NCBI GenBank assembly: GCA_937961665.1
Contig: CALGMO010000094.1
Location: 1-32,015, forward strand
From: an uncultured Fimbriimonadaceae bacterium
GTDB taxonomy: Bacteria > Armatimonadota > Fimbriimonadia > Fimbriimonadales > Fimbriimonadaceae
Length of the DNA: 32,015 bases
Direction of reading: 5' to 3'
A program made the position numbers and the translations under genes. Shown here piece after piece: positions 1-16,142 of this stretch. The notes under the pieces were generated by a model that did no database searches, was not told where the DNA came from, and saw only the letters and a list, made by a program, of their open reading frames with translations. Numbering within the stretch: the stretch's first letter is position 1; each line of letters opens with the position of its first letter.

Positions 1-1
1 G

Positions 2-280
2 CTTCTGTCCGGAATCTATCACGCGATCGCGACGCACGACGAGCGGATCATTCGTCATGCGAAGGAGTTCGCCGAGAGGAACGGCCTTCCGCGGGACTCT
101 TTCGAATTCCAGATGCTGTACGGGATCCGCCGCGATCTGCAGGAGGCGCTGGTGGCGGAGGGATACCGCGTGCGGGTGTACGTGCCTTTCGGGGACCGAT
201 GGTACCCCTACTTCACGCGGCGCCTGGCGGAGCGGCCCGCCAACATGCTTTTCATCCTGAAGGCCCTGTTCCGGGCCTAA
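2..280 (+). CDS. Proline dehydrogenase, C-terminal fragment
   Basis: The window opens inside this gene. The last 92 codons are visible, read from base 2 to the TAA at 278-280. The protein end contains FEFQMLYGIRRDLQ, then GYRVRVYVPFG and WYPYFTRRLAERPAN. This is the conserved end of the FAD-dependent proline dehydrogenase TIM barrel (ProDH/PutA family), in which the YxxRRLxERPxN segment contacts the substrate carboxylate. The enzyme oxidises proline to pyrroline-5-carboxylate and passes electrons to the quinone pool at the membrane. The barrel ends shortly before the stop, so this is probably a monofunctional ProDH rather than a PutA fusion. The start, FAD-binding part and upstream neighbours are outside the window. 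Confidence 0.85.
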   Translation, partial: LLSGIYHAIATHDERIIRHAKEFAERNGLPRDSFEFQMLYGIRRDLQEALVAEGYRVRVYVPFGDRWYPYFTRRLAERPANMLFILKALFRA

Positions 281-417
281 GAGGCGGCCTCGAACCAAGC
301 TTGACGTTGGGGCTCCGCTTGTGGGAAAGTAGCGGTGTCGAATGATCCGGCGGCGCCTCTCCGCTTCTGCGCGGGATGCCTGTTCTTTCCGTGCCGCCGA
401 AGGCTGAGGAGTCCACT

Positions 418-2484
418 TTGAAGCAAGCTACCCCTGACAAAATCCGCAACGTCGCCCTTGTCGGACACGGTGGTGCCGGAAAGACGATGCTGGCCGAGCA
501 CCTCCTCCACACCGCCGGAGCCATCGAGCGCGTCGGTTCCGTGGAGGCGGGAACGACCCACAGCGACTTCGACCCGCTCGAGAACAAGAGACAGATCAGC
601 CTGTCGGCGTCCGTGCTTCCGGTCGACTGGAAGGGCTGCAAGGTCAACCTGATCGACGTTCCAGGCTATCCGGACTTCATCGGCGACCTGCACGGCGTGG
701 CTCGCGTCGTCGAGTCGATGATCATCGTCGCCGAGGCCAAGGCCGATTTGGATGTCGGCTTCGACCTCGCCTGGGAGGCGGCGGACGCCGCCGGTCTCGG
801 CAGGGCTATCTTCGTGAACAAGCTCGAGCGCGACAACGCCGACTACGAGGGGCTCCTGAACACCCTCCGGGCCCGCTTCGGCACGAGGATCGTCCCCCTC
901 CACCTGCCCTTGGGCAAGCAGACGGCGTTCTCCGGCGTCGTCGACGTTCTGACGATGAAGGCCTACAAGGGGAAGGATCGCGAGGCGCACGCGGAGGAGA
1001 TTCCCGCGGAGCTCGCCGCCGAAGCCGCGTCGCTTCGGGAGAAGCTGATCGACGCGGCGGCGGAGGCCGACGACGATCTCGCGATGAAGTATCTGGGCGG
1101 CGAGGACCTGACCCCTGAGGAGATCTACCGGGGCCTCAGGGCCGGAGTGCAGTCGGGCCACATCGTACCGGTGCTCGTCGGGAGCGCGGCGTCGGGCGTC
1201 GGCTGCGGCCTTCTCCTGGACGAGATCGTGAACGTCCTTCCCAGCCCGGTCGACAAGGTGCACGAGTTCGACGGCAAGAGGCTCGAGCCCGATCCGAACG
1301 CTCCGCTCGTCGCGTTCGTGTTCAAGTCCACGGCCGACCCCTACGTCGGGAAGGTGAACTACATCCGAATCTTCTCCGGCACGCTCAAGGTCGACGATCA
1401 CGTGGACAACACGACGCAGGAGCACGACGAGAGGGTGCACAACCTGTACTTCGTCCGGGGCAAGCACCAAGAGCCGGCGGCGGCCGTCTCCGCGGGCGAC
1501 ATCTGCGCAGCGGCCAAGCTCCAGAACACCAAGACCGGCGACACGCTGGCTGCGCCGAAGTCCAAGATCGTGCTGCCGCCGGTGCAGTTCCCCGAGCCGA
1601 TCTACCGGATCGCCATCCGACCGGTCGCGAAGACGGACGAGGACAAGCTGGGTCCGGCTTTGGGCAAGCTGCTGGAGGAGGATCCCACCCTGCGCTACGT
1701 TCGGGACGCCGCGCTGCACCAGGAGATTCTGGAGGGGATGGGCGACATCCACCTCGAGAACGTGATCGACAAGCTGAGGACCCGGTTCGGGGTCAACGTG
1801 ACGATCGAGGACGCGAAGGTGCCCTATCGGGAGACGATCCGAGCCAAGGCACAGGCGCAGGGACGGCACAAGCGGCAGACGGGAGGCAAGGGCCAGTTCG
1901 GCGACTGCTGGATCCGCCTCGAGCCCCTTCCCCGCGGTTCCGGCTTCGAGTTCGGCAACGAGGTGGTCGGCGGAGCGATCCCAAAGAACTTCATTCCTGC
2001 CGTGGAGAAGGGCATCCGGGAGACCATGGAACAGGGCTTCCTGGCCGGCTACCCGGTGGTGGACGTGAAGGCGACCGTGTACGACGGCAGCTACCACGAG
2101 GTGGACTCGAGCGAGATGGCGTTCAAGATCGCGGGCTCGCTCGCCTTCAAGAACGCCGCGGAGAAGTGCAGCCCGGTGATCCTCGAGCCGATCTTGGAGC
2201 TGGAGGTCGACGTTCCGGACGAGTGCGTCGGCGACGTGGTCGGCGACCTGAACGGACGGCGCGGGCGCCTGCAAGGAATGGATCCCATCGCGCCGGGCAA
2301 GACCCGCGTCCGAGCCCTGGTGCCGATGGCCACCATGATGCGGTACGCGCTGGACCTGCGGTCGATCACCAAGGGCCGGGGCCGGTTCCGTCAGAAGTTC
2401 TCGCACTACGACGAGCTTCCTCCGAACGAGCAGCAGGAGCTGGTCAAGCAGTACCAGAAGATGCTCGCCGAGCGCGAAGGCTGA
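418..2484 (+). CDS. Elongation factor G-like GTPase
   Basis: A five-domain translational GTPase of EF-G architecture, about 688 residues from the start chosen here. The G domain shows P-loop GHGGAGKT, switch II DVPGYPDF and the G4 motif as NKLERD. The C-terminal half carries EF-G domains III-V, including the KGRGRFRQKFSHYDELP region. The divergent P-loop and the lack of rpsL, rpsG and tuf neighbours place it with the EF-G-like (EF-G2) paralogues rather than the canonical fusA of the str operon. Its exact role in translation is unknown. I chose the TTG at 418: GAGGAG (406-411) lies 6 nt upstream, and the protein then begins KQATPDKIRNVALVGHGG, as family members do. An in-frame ATG at 376 adds 14 residues but has only a weak GCGGG before it. 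G4 has Glu where Asp normally reads the guanine base. A weak TTGACG box lies at 301-306 without a convincing -10. Confidence 0.88.
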   Translation: MKQATPDKIRNVALVGHGGAGKTMLAEHLLHTAGAIERVGSVEAGTTHSDFDPLENKRQISLSASVLPVDWKGCKVNLIDVPGYPDFIGDLHGVARVVESMIIVAEAKADLDVGFDLAWEAADAAGLGRAIFVNKLERDNADYEGLLNTLRARFGTRIVPLHLPLGKQTAFSGVVDVLTMKAYKGKDREAHAEEIPAELAAEAASLREKLIDAAAEADDDLAMKYLGGEDLTPEEIYRGLRAGVQSGHIVPVLVGSAASGVGCGLLLDEIVNVLPSPVDKVHEFDGKRLEPDPNAPLVAFVFKSTADPYVGKVNYIRIFSGTLKVDDHVDNTTQEHDERVHNLYFVRGKHQEPAAAVSAGDICAAAKLQNTKTGDTLAAPKSKIVLPPVQFPEPIYRIAIRPVAKTDEDKLGPALGKLLEEDPTLRYVRDAALHQEILEGMGDIHLENVIDKLRTRFGVNVTIEDAKVPYRETIRAKAQAQGRHKRQTGGKGQFGDCWIRLEPLPRGSGFEFGNEVVGGAIPKNFIPAVEKGIRETMEQGFLAGYPVVDVKATVYDGSYHEVDSSEMAFKIAGSLAFKNAAEKCSPVILEPILELEVDVPDECVGDVVGDLNGRRGRLQGMDPIAPGKTRVRALVPMATMMRYALDLRSITKGRGRFRQKFSHYDELPPNEQQELVKQYQKMLAEREG

Positions 2485-2505
2485 GCGGCCGTTTCCTGAG
2501 ACGAG

Positions 2506-2539
2506 GATCGGGCCCGCTCCGCAAGGAGCGGGCCCGATC
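2506..2539. terminator. 15-bp perfect hairpin, bidirectional terminator
   Basis: Arms 2506-2520 and 2525-2539 are perfectly complementary over 15 bp and enclose a GCAA tetraloop (GNRA type). The hairpin lies 22 nt after the EF-G-like stop and 20 nt before the stop of the convergent HDOD gene, so it can serve both strands. The following bases (G, then TTCGCC) are not a real U-tract. Termination may depend on the very stable GC stem, or the hairpin may mark the mRNA 3' ends. Confidence 0.7.
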
Positions 2540-2559
2540 GTTCGCCTAGGCGGCCTGCG

Positions 2560-3513
2560 CTAGGCGATCTTGAAGGCTTCCTGGGCCCGAATGACCTCCT
2601 GCACGACAACCTGTTGGATCACCTCCAGCTGCTCTTCCGAGACGCCGACGATCTCTCGCGCCTCCGTCCAGTCGGGCAGCTTGGGCAGGGGGACGTTGTT
2701 CGTGAGTCCGACCCGGTGCGCCAAGTGGTCGGCGAGACTCACGATGGCCGTCGCTCGCTGGCTTTCGGCATCCGCTTTGGGACTGTGATGGAACTCGACC
2801 GCCCTGGCCACGAGCTTGGGAAGCGACCAGCGTTCAGCTAGCATGGCTCCCACCCTGCAATGGTCGAAACCGAAGGCGAACTTCTCCGCCATGTGCAGCG
2901 GTATGTGCTGGCTGCGAGCAAACTGGATCGCCCGGTCGAACTCCTCCGGGCAGAACCGATCCAGAACGAGCATGCCGACGTCGTGCATCATGCCGGCCAC
3001 GTAAAGCTCCTCCGCCGCTTCCGGCAGGCGGAGCTTGCCCAGGATTCGGGCCGCGACGGCCACCGCCAGGCTGTGGCGCCAGTACTCCAGCTTCGAGTAG
3101 CTCGGGGCCTGCTCCCTGCCGGAGGCGATCTGCTGGAACACGACCCCGATGACCAGCGAGCGCACGGCGTTCATGCCGAGCACACCGATCGCCCGACCGA
3201 TGCTTCCCACGTTGCTCAGGCCGTAGTAGGCGGAGTTCGCCACCCGGAGGATCTTCGCCGTGATCGCGGGGTCTCGCTCGATGGCGCGCTCCATCATCTT
3301 GGGCGAGGAGTTGGGATCGTCGGCCAGACGCAGCACGGCGCTCGCGGCCTGCGGCAGCACCGGCAGGTTCTCACTCCGTGAAACCTTGAGCGCCAAACTC
3401 GCGAACTCCACCAGTCTCTGTATCGGTCGCCTCGCCCTCGTCCTTACCGGATCTTTTGCCGGCTGGCGAGGGACGAAGGAACGAAAGCGCACACTTGAGT
3501 GTTGTATACTCAT
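2560..3513 (-). CDS. HDOD domain protein
   Basis: About 317 residues with one HDOD domain (a relative of HD phosphohydrolases) from about residue 48 to the C-terminus. Visible marks are LPVLPQ at the domain start, RDPAITAKILRVANSAYY, WRHSLAVA, MMHDVGMLVLDRF, ERWSLP, EFHHSP and SLADHLAHR. The His/Asp pattern is largely kept. HDOD proteins take part in signalling (motility, c-di-GMP, stress), but the biochemical role is mostly unknown and no partner is adjacent. The ATG at 3513 is the longest start, yet it lacks a Shine-Dalgarno and lies inside the HAIR operator of the divergent dnaJ operon. A GTG just before the VEF near residue 35 would keep the whole domain, so the true start may be further in. 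A possible promoter inside dnaJ on the minus strand (TTGCGC-N18-TAGTAG) would allow the ATG. The gene converges on the EF-G-like gene and shares its hairpin. Confidence 0.85.
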   Translation of the reverse strand: MSIQHSSVRFRSFVPRQPAKDPVRTRARRPIQRLVEFASLALKVSRSENLPVLPQAASAVLRLADDPNSSPKMMERAIERDPAITAKILRVANSAYYGLSNVGSIGRAIGVLGMNAVRSLVIGVVFQQIASGREQAPSYSKLEYWRHSLAVAVAARILGKLRLPEAAEELYVAGMMHDVGMLVLDRFCPEEFDRAIQFARSQHIPLHMAEKFAFGFDHCRVGAMLAERWSLPKLVARAVEFHHSPKADAESQRATAIVSLADHLAHRVGLTNNVPLPKLPDWTEAREIVGVSEEQLEVIQQVVVQEVIRAQEAFKIA

Positions 3514-3514
3514 G
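3494..3514 (+). promoter_or_regulatory. HAIR operator (HspR binding site)
   Basis: CTTGAGT (3494-3500), a 7-nt spacer, then ACTCATG (3508-3514). The HAIR consensus bound by HspR is CTTGAGT-N7-ACTCAAG, so 13 of the 14 defined bases match. The site lies directly upstream of dnaJ-hspR, and hspR encodes the cognate repressor, which gives a complete autoregulatory loop. The right half overlaps both the putative -10 box of dnaJ (TATACT, 3505-3510) and the start codon of the divergent HDOD gene. Confidence 0.85.
3505..3510 (+). promoter_or_regulatory. Putative -10 box of the dnaJ-hspR promoter
   Basis: TATACT matches the sigma70 -10 consensus at 5 of 6 positions. It would start transcription near 3517, leaving a leader of about 20 nt that contains AGGTGG (3526-3531) before the dnaJ ATG. 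No good -35 box is seen 16-18 bp upstream. The hexamer is embedded in the HAIR operator, so HspR binding would occlude it. Confidence 0.5.
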
Positions 3515-3536
3515 CAATTGAGCGCAGGTGGCTCTG

Positions 3537-4610
3537 ATGGCGAAAGACTACTACGCTGTTCTGGGGGTTTCGCGCAACGCCGACGAGAAGGAGATCAAGT
3601 CGGCCTACCGCCGGCTTGCCCGGAAGTACCACCCGGACGTGAACCCGAACGACAAGGCCGCGGAGGCCAAGTTCAAGGAGGTCAGCGAGGCCTACGAGGT
3701 GCTCAGCGACCCCGAGAAGCGCAAGCTGTACGATCAGTTCGGTGAGCATTGGGAGCACGCGTCGCAGTTCGGCGGGCAGCCCGGCGGCAACGGCGCCCCC
3801 CGGCCCGACGTGGACTTTCCGGGCGACTTCCAGACGATCTTCGAGGAGATCTTCAGCGGTTTCGGCGGCGGACGCTCGGCGCAGGCCTCGCAGGGCTTCA
3901 TTCCGCCGAGGGACGTGTCCAAGGAGGTCCTGCTGACGCTCGAGGAGATCGACTCCGGCACCAAGCGCACCTTGACCTACCAGACGGAAGACGCCTGCAA
4001 GAGCTGTGGGGGAACGGGGCGGGTCTCGTCCGGTCCCATGCGGACCTGCTCGACTTGCCGAGGCTCCGGCCGTCTCCGCGGGGTGTTCGGGATGGGCCAG
4101 CCCTGCCCCGAGTGCGGCGGCGTGGGCAAGACCTCGGCCACGCCATGCGCGACGTGCCGCGGCCAGGGGACCATGCCCACCAACAAGAAGGTCGACGTGT
4201 CCATCCCGGCAGGCGTCTCGGAGGGCAAAAAGCTCCGCGTGCCGGGCAAGGGCGTCGTAGGGTCGAACGGCCGCGCGGGAGACCTCTACGTCGTGATCCG
4301 CGAAGCCGAGCATCCCAAGTTCCGTCGGAACGGGGACAACCTCGAGGTGGATGTCGACATTCCCTACACCGTGGCGGCGCTCGGCGGAGAGGTGAAGGTT
4401 CCCACGCTCCGCGGCACAGTGGCGATGAGGGTTCCGCCGGGCACGCAGAGTGGCCAGACCTTCCGCCTGGCGAACCAAGGGATCTCCAGACCGGGCGGCC
4501 AGCGCAGCCACCTGTTCGCCAAGGCGCGCATCACCGTGCCGAAGCGGCTCTCCGACGAGGAGCGCCGCCTGCTCGAGCAGCTCGAGAACCTCAGGAGGGT
4601 GACGGCATGA
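3537..4610 (+). CDS. dnaJ: Chaperone DnaJ (Hsp40)
   Basis: Cytoplasmic co-chaperone that delivers unfolded clients to DnaK and stimulates its ATPase. The 357 residues begin [11 protein letters not shown]. The J domain carries HPD at residues 32-34, followed by a short Gly/Phe-rich linker (FGGQPGG, SGFGGG). Next comes the four-repeat CxxCxGxG zinc region ([32 protein letters not shown]) and the C-terminal substrate-binding domain. It is therefore a class I DnaJ. I chose ATG 3537, which has AGGTGG 5 nt upstream and gives the canonical N-terminus; a GTG at 3528 would add three residues. The stop overlaps the hspR start (ATGA), so the two are translationally coupled. dnaK, grpE and clpB are not in the window. 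The HAIR site upstream implies heat-inducible control by HspR. Confidence 0.95.
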   Translation: MAKDYYAVLGVSRNADEKEIKSAYRRLARKYHPDVNPNDKAAEAKFKEVSEAYEVLSDPEKRKLYDQFGEHWEHASQFGGQPGGNGAPRPDVDFPGDFQTIFEEIFSGFGGGRSAQASQGFIPPRDVSKEVLLTLEEIDSGTKRTLTYQTEDACKSCGGTGRVSSGPMRTCSTCRGSGRLRGVFGMGQPCPECGGVGKTSATPCATCRGQGTMPTNKKVDVSIPAGVSEGKKLRVPGKGVVGSNGRAGDLYVVIREAEHPKFRRNGDNLEVDVDIPYTVAALGGEVKVPTLRGTVAMRVPPGTQSGQTFRLANQGISRPGGQRSHLFAKARITVPKRLSDEERRLLEQLENLRRVTA

Positions 4611-5011
4611 GAGCGCACAACCAACCCGTGTACATGATCGGCGTCGCTGCGAAGCTGTGCGGAGTGCACCCGCAGACCCTTCGGCAATACGAGCGTCTGG
4701 GCCTCTGCGTGCCGGCCCGCGTCGGCGACAAGAACCGCCTGTACTCGGAGGCCGACATCGAGCGCGTGCGGAGGATCCAGCGGCTGACGCAGGAGATGGG
4801 CGTCAACTTGGCCGGCGTCGAACTGATCCTGCGCCTGCTGGACGAGATGGAGGAGATGCGGGCGGAGTTCGAGCGCCGGTTCAAGGAGTACGTGCAGGAG
4901 ACCGAGCGCCGACTGCAGGAGATCTCCCAAAACCCCGCGATGCCGATCCGCCGGGACGAGACCCTGCTGCCCGTTCCCGATCTCCAGGTGAGGCCGAAGA
5001 CCGAACTCTGA
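4607..5011 (+). CDS. hspR: MerR-family heat-shock repressor HspR
   Basis: A 134-residue MerR-type regulator. The N-terminal winged helix-turn-helix reads [25 protein letters not shown], written here only to name it, and continues with [13 protein letters not shown] Glu/Arg-rich helix (about residues 80-110) then forms the dimerisation coiled coil. HspR represses chaperone operons by binding HAIR elements, often with DnaK as co-repressor. Its position right after dnaJ, coupled through an ATGA overlap and preceded by AGGAGG (4593-4598), is the known dnaJ-hspR arrangement. The near-consensus HAIR site upstream of dnaJ supports autoregulation. There is no metal-binding Cys set typical of MerR sensors. 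The C-terminal tail ([12 protein letters not shown]) is short and uncharacterised. Confidence 0.9.
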   Translation: MRAHNQPVYMIGVAAKLCGVHPQTLRQYERLGLCVPARVGDKNRLYSEADIERVRRIQRLTQEMGVNLAGVELILRLLDEMEEMRAEFERRFKEYVQETERRLQEISQNPAMPIRRDETLLPVPDLQVRPKTEL

Positions 5012-5070
5012 GGCGCCAGGAGGCGCGGGCGCCGGTAGAATCGGGCCGTCGGATTCAACGAGGAAGCTCC

Positions 5071-5907
5071 ATGATGCTGTCGTCCCTGATCGCCCTTCTC
5101 ACCTTCCCCGCGTTCACCGTCCGCAGCGACATCGAATACGCGTCGGTCGCCGGCGAGTCGCTGCGGATGGATCTCTATCTGCCGGCGACCGAACCGAAGT
5201 CCGCGAGGCCGGCGGTGGTCGTGATCCACGGCGGCGCATGGATGGCGGGCAAGCGCCAGGACATGGCGGAGCTTTGCAAGGCCATCGCGCAGCGCGGGAT
5301 GGCGGCGGCCACGGTGAGCTATCGCCTTGCGCCCAAGCACCATTGGCCCGCGATGCTCGACGACGTGCAGACGGCCGTTCGCTTTCTCCGGCATCGGGCG
5401 AAGGACTTCGAAATCGACCCTCGGCGCATCGGAGCGGCGGGCGCGAGCGCAGGCGGGCACTTGGCGATCTTCCTGGGCGTCCGAGACACACGGGATCCCA
5501 AGCCGAGCCTCTATCCCAAGCAGTCGAGCCGCGTGCGGGCGGTGCTCGACCTCTTCGGACCGACCGATCTCGCGAGTCCCGACTTTCCGCCGACGCTCGA
5601 TCCAGCGTTCGCCCTGGTGTTGGGCAAGCCGCGTAAGCAGGCCGCGGCTGAGATCCGGGATGCCAGTCCCATCCATTTCGTGGACAAGCGGTCGGCCCCT
5701 CTGTTCATCTACCAAGGGCTGGCAGACCCGCTGGTTCCGCCTTCCCAGAGCCGGCTCCTCGAGCAGGCGTACCGGAAGCTCGGCCTGACGGTCGAAGCCC
5801 GCTACTTGGAAGGGATCGGTCACGAGGTGAAGCCGGACAACCCGGCCAGTTTTGCCGCGCTCTCGGAGGGACTCGCCTTTCTGGCCAAGCACCTCGGGGC
5901 GGACTAA
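5071..5907 (+). CDS. Alpha/beta-hydrolase fold esterase, probably exported
   Basis: 278 residues of the esterase/lipase group related to hormone-sensitive lipase and BD-FAE-type enzymes. The oxyanion-hole motif HGGAW is at residues 53-57. The nucleophile elbow is GASAGGH with Ser126, the acid is probably the Asp in GLADPLVPP, and the His is in EGIGHEV near the end, so the triad is complete. The first 15 or so residues (MLSSLIALLTFPAF) are hydrophobic and look like a short signal peptide or membrane anchor. GAGGAAG (5060-5066) precedes ATG 5071; a second ATG at 5074 is equally plausible. It lies 59 nt after hspR and may be read with it or alone. The substrate cannot be told from sequence. It is followed by a GC-rich hairpin shared with the convergent rpoC. 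Confidence 0.85.
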   Translation: MMLSSLIALLTFPAFTVRSDIEYASVAGESLRMDLYLPATEPKSARPAVVVIHGGAWMAGKRQDMAELCKAIAQRGMAAATVSYRLAPKHHWPAMLDDVQTAVRFLRHRAKDFEIDPRRIGAAGASAGGHLAIFLGVRDTRDPKPSLYPKQSSRVRAVLDLFGPTDLASPDFPPTLDPAFALVLGKPRKQAAAEIRDASPIHFVDKRSAPLFIYQGLADPLVPPSQSRLLEQAYRKLGLTVEARYLEGIGHEVKPDNPASFAALSEGLAFLAKHLGAD

Positions 5908-5937
5908 GCCCGGTTCCTGTGCGCTGTGCTAAGACGA

Positions 5938-5963
5938 CGCGGGCGGCCTTTCGGCCGCCCGCG
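5938..5963. terminator. 11-bp GC hairpin between esterase and rpoC
   Basis: Arms 5938-5948 and 5953-5963 pair perfectly around a TTTC loop. The hairpin lies between the stops of the esterase (plus strand) and rpoC (minus strand, ending at 5972), so it can end both transcripts. No U-tract follows on either strand, as with other hairpins in this window. Confidence 0.6.
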
Positions 5964-5971
5964 CCGGCGCA

Positions 5972-10747
<4,776 letters not shown>

Positions 10748-10886
10748 AGGTTCTTCGGGTTTCCAGGAGCGACTAGGAACGGCGGCCCATACCACGGGCC
10801 ACGCCGATGCAACGCGAGCGGTCGAAGGGCGCGACCGCGACCCCCGACCCTCCGCCGGGACCCCGCGAGGAGGCCCCCCGTGTGTC

Positions 10887-10909
10887 GGGCGCCCGACCCC
10901 CGGGCGCCC
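10887..10909 (-). other. Hairpin in the long rpoB-rpoC spacer
   Basis: The 179-nt gap between the rpoB stop and the rpoC start holds an 8-bp hairpin: GGGCGCCC, a 7-nt loop, then GGGCGCCC (each arm is itself palindromic), 17 nt after rpoB. A second, weaker stem lies at about 10771-10805 (CGGCG/CGCCG and GCCC/GGGC) close to rpoC. No open frame with a start and ribosome site fits here. The hairpins could be partial terminators, mRNA processing sites or simply GC-rich filler. Confidence 0.45.
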
Positions 10910-10926
10910 CGATGACAGAACTCATC

Positions 10927-14937
<4,011 letters not shown>

Positions 14938-14969
14938 CAGGCCTCCGGGCACGTTAGACGCGACTAGCT

Positions 14970-14998
14970 AGTATATCCGAAAGGGACGGGCAGTTCAA
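14970..14998 (-). promoter_or_regulatory. Sigma70-type promoter of rpoBC
   Basis: Read on the minus strand: TTGAAC (-35, 14998-14993), exactly 17 bp, then TATACT (-10, 14975-14970). Each box matches consensus at 5 of 6 or 4 of 6 positions and the spacing is ideal. Transcription would start near 14963, giving a leader of about 26 nt that contains the GGAGG ribosome site. This makes rpoBC a separate transcription unit, not the distal part of an rplKAJL operon. Confidence 0.8.
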
Positions 14999-15005
14999 CC
15001 CGTCT

Positions 15006-15033
15006 GGGCCTTTCCCGGAACCGGGAACGGCCC
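15006..15033 (-). terminator. Possible terminator of the his/membrane-protein operon
   Basis: An interrupted hairpin: GGGCC/GGCCC (outer) and TCCCG/CGGGA (inner) separated by a 2-nt internal loop, with a GAAC loop. It lies about 55 nt after the stop of the small membrane protein gene and just before the rpoB -35 box. No U-tract follows on the minus strand, so the call is tentative. Confidence 0.4.
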
Positions 15034-15088
15034 TGTCGCCCTGCCCGCCCATCCGGCGTCGCTGCCACGACGCGACGGGTTCAGGGAA

Positions 15089-15409
15089 TCACTCGCGAGA
15101 TTCGTGGTTGACGCTCAGACGCTGCTGCACCTCCGTTTCCACGCCGCCCGACGCTCCGGCCCCGATGCGGCGCTGTTCGGAGAGGAAGCTGTCGAGCGCG
15201 AGAGTCTGCTGGAAGACGATCTCCTTCAGTTCCTTGACCTCCGAGCGCAGTTTCTCGACCTCCTCCAATTCCGCGCGTTTCTGGTTCTTGGCGTCGAGCC
15301 GCATGCGTTCGATCGTCTGGCGGTGCTTGGTCCAGATCGCGACGATCGGGATCATCAGAGCCAGTACCGGAATGAAAAGGGCGACGATCTCTGGCTCCAT
15401 CCCATCCAT
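15089..15409 (-). CDS. Small membrane protein with coiled coil, unknown function
   Basis: 106 residues. An N-terminal membrane segment (about residues 8-26, IVALFIPVLALMIPIVAIW) is followed by a charged helix rich in Glu, Lys and Arg (about 28-70), with heptad-like spacing in LEEVEKLRSEVKELKEIV. The tail is Ser/Glu-rich. The layout (one anchor plus a cytoplasmic coiled coil) recalls PspB-like and other small bacterial membrane proteins, but I see no diagnostic motif and assign no function. ATG 15409 lies just upstream of the hisA stop at 15411; an alternative ATG is at 15400. It is the last gene of the hisB-hisH-hisA run and probably cotranscribed with it. A hairpin and the rpoB promoter follow. 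Confidence 0.65.
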   Translation of the reverse strand: MDGMEPEIVALFIPVLALMIPIVAIWTKHRQTIERMRLDAKNQKRAELEEVEKLRSEVKELKEIVFQQTLALDSFLSEQRRIGAGASGGVETEVQQRLSVNHESRE

Positions 15410-15410
15410 T

Positions 15411-16142
15411 CTAGACCATCCCCAAGGCCGCTAGGGCTTCCGCCAGCATGAAGCGGCCCTCGTACAGCGCCTTTCCGACGATCACACCCTCCACGGCGCT
15501 GTCCAAGGCCGACAGCGCTCGCAGGTCCTGGAGGCCGGACACCCCGCCGCTGGCGATGACGGGCAGCCCGGCCGCCCGGTGGACCCTCAGAAGCAGGTCC
15601 AGATTGGGGCCGACCAGCATTCCGTCCGTGGCGATGTCCGTCACGACGAGCCTTCTCGCCCCCATGGCGGCTGCGCTCCGCGCGAGGTCCTCGGCCGTTC
15701 GACCGGAGTCTTGGGTCCACCCGTGGGTCGCCACGAGCCCGCCCTTGCAGTCGATTCCCGCCACGGTTTGCTCCGGGTAACGACCGAAGCACCATGCCGC
15801 GAGGTCCGGATCTCGAACGAGCGCAGACCCGATCACGAACCTCCGCACGCCCACGCCGAGGGCATCCTCCGCCGCCGCACGCGACTTGATCCCCCCGCCG
15901 AACTGCACGCTCAGGCCCGAATCCCGTGCGATCTCGGCCACGATCCGGAGGTGGCGCGGGCTCGGCGACCCGGACCTTGCGCCGTCCAGATCCACGACGT
16001 GCACCCAAGTCGCGCCTGCCTCTCGGTACGCCATCGCCACGGCCAAAGGGTCATCCCCGTACTCGGTCCGTTGCGCGTAGTCGCCCTGCCGGAGCCGGAC
16101 GCAGCGACCCTCCAGGAGGTCGATCGCCGGCAAGATCACCAT
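15411..16142 (-). CDS. hisA: ProFAR isomerase HisA
   Basis: 1-(5-phosphoribosyl)-5-[(5-phosphoribosylamino)methylideneamino]imidazole-4-carboxamide isomerase, fourth step of histidine synthesis (ProFAR to PRFAR), cytoplasmic. The 243 residues form a TIM barrel with two half-barrel signatures. The start is MVILPAIDLLEGRCVRL with catalytic Asp8. Later come VQFGGGIKS (phosphate binding), VIGSALVRDP, VVTDIATDGM with the second catalytic Asp, and VIASGGVSGL. The ATG at 16142 overlaps the end of hisH by 7 nt, so the two are translationally coupled. Longer readings upstream lack homology. Some actinobacterial homologues (PriA) also serve in tryptophan synthesis; nothing here decides that. hisF, the partner of HisH, is not in the window. 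Confidence 0.93.
   Translation of the reverse strand: MVILPAIDLLEGRCVRLRQGDYAQRTEYGDDPLAVAMAYREAGATWVHVVDLDGARSGSPSPRHLRIVAEIARDSGLSVQFGGGIKSRAAAEDALGVGVRRFVIGSALVRDPDLAAWCFGRYPEQTVAGIDCKGGLVATHGWTQDSGRTAEDLARSAAAMGARRLVVTDIATDGMLVGPNLDLLLRVHRAAGLPVIASGGVSGLQDLRALSALDSAVEGVIVGKALYEGRFMLAEALAALGMV

Noticed and set aside
277-2406. Long open frame antisense to the EF-G-like gene
   Set aside because: No recognisable domain; it mirrors the codon bias of the real gene.
10748-10926. A small gene between rpoB and rpoC
   Set aside because: No start with a ribosome site and no homology; the region is mostly hairpin-forming GC repeats.
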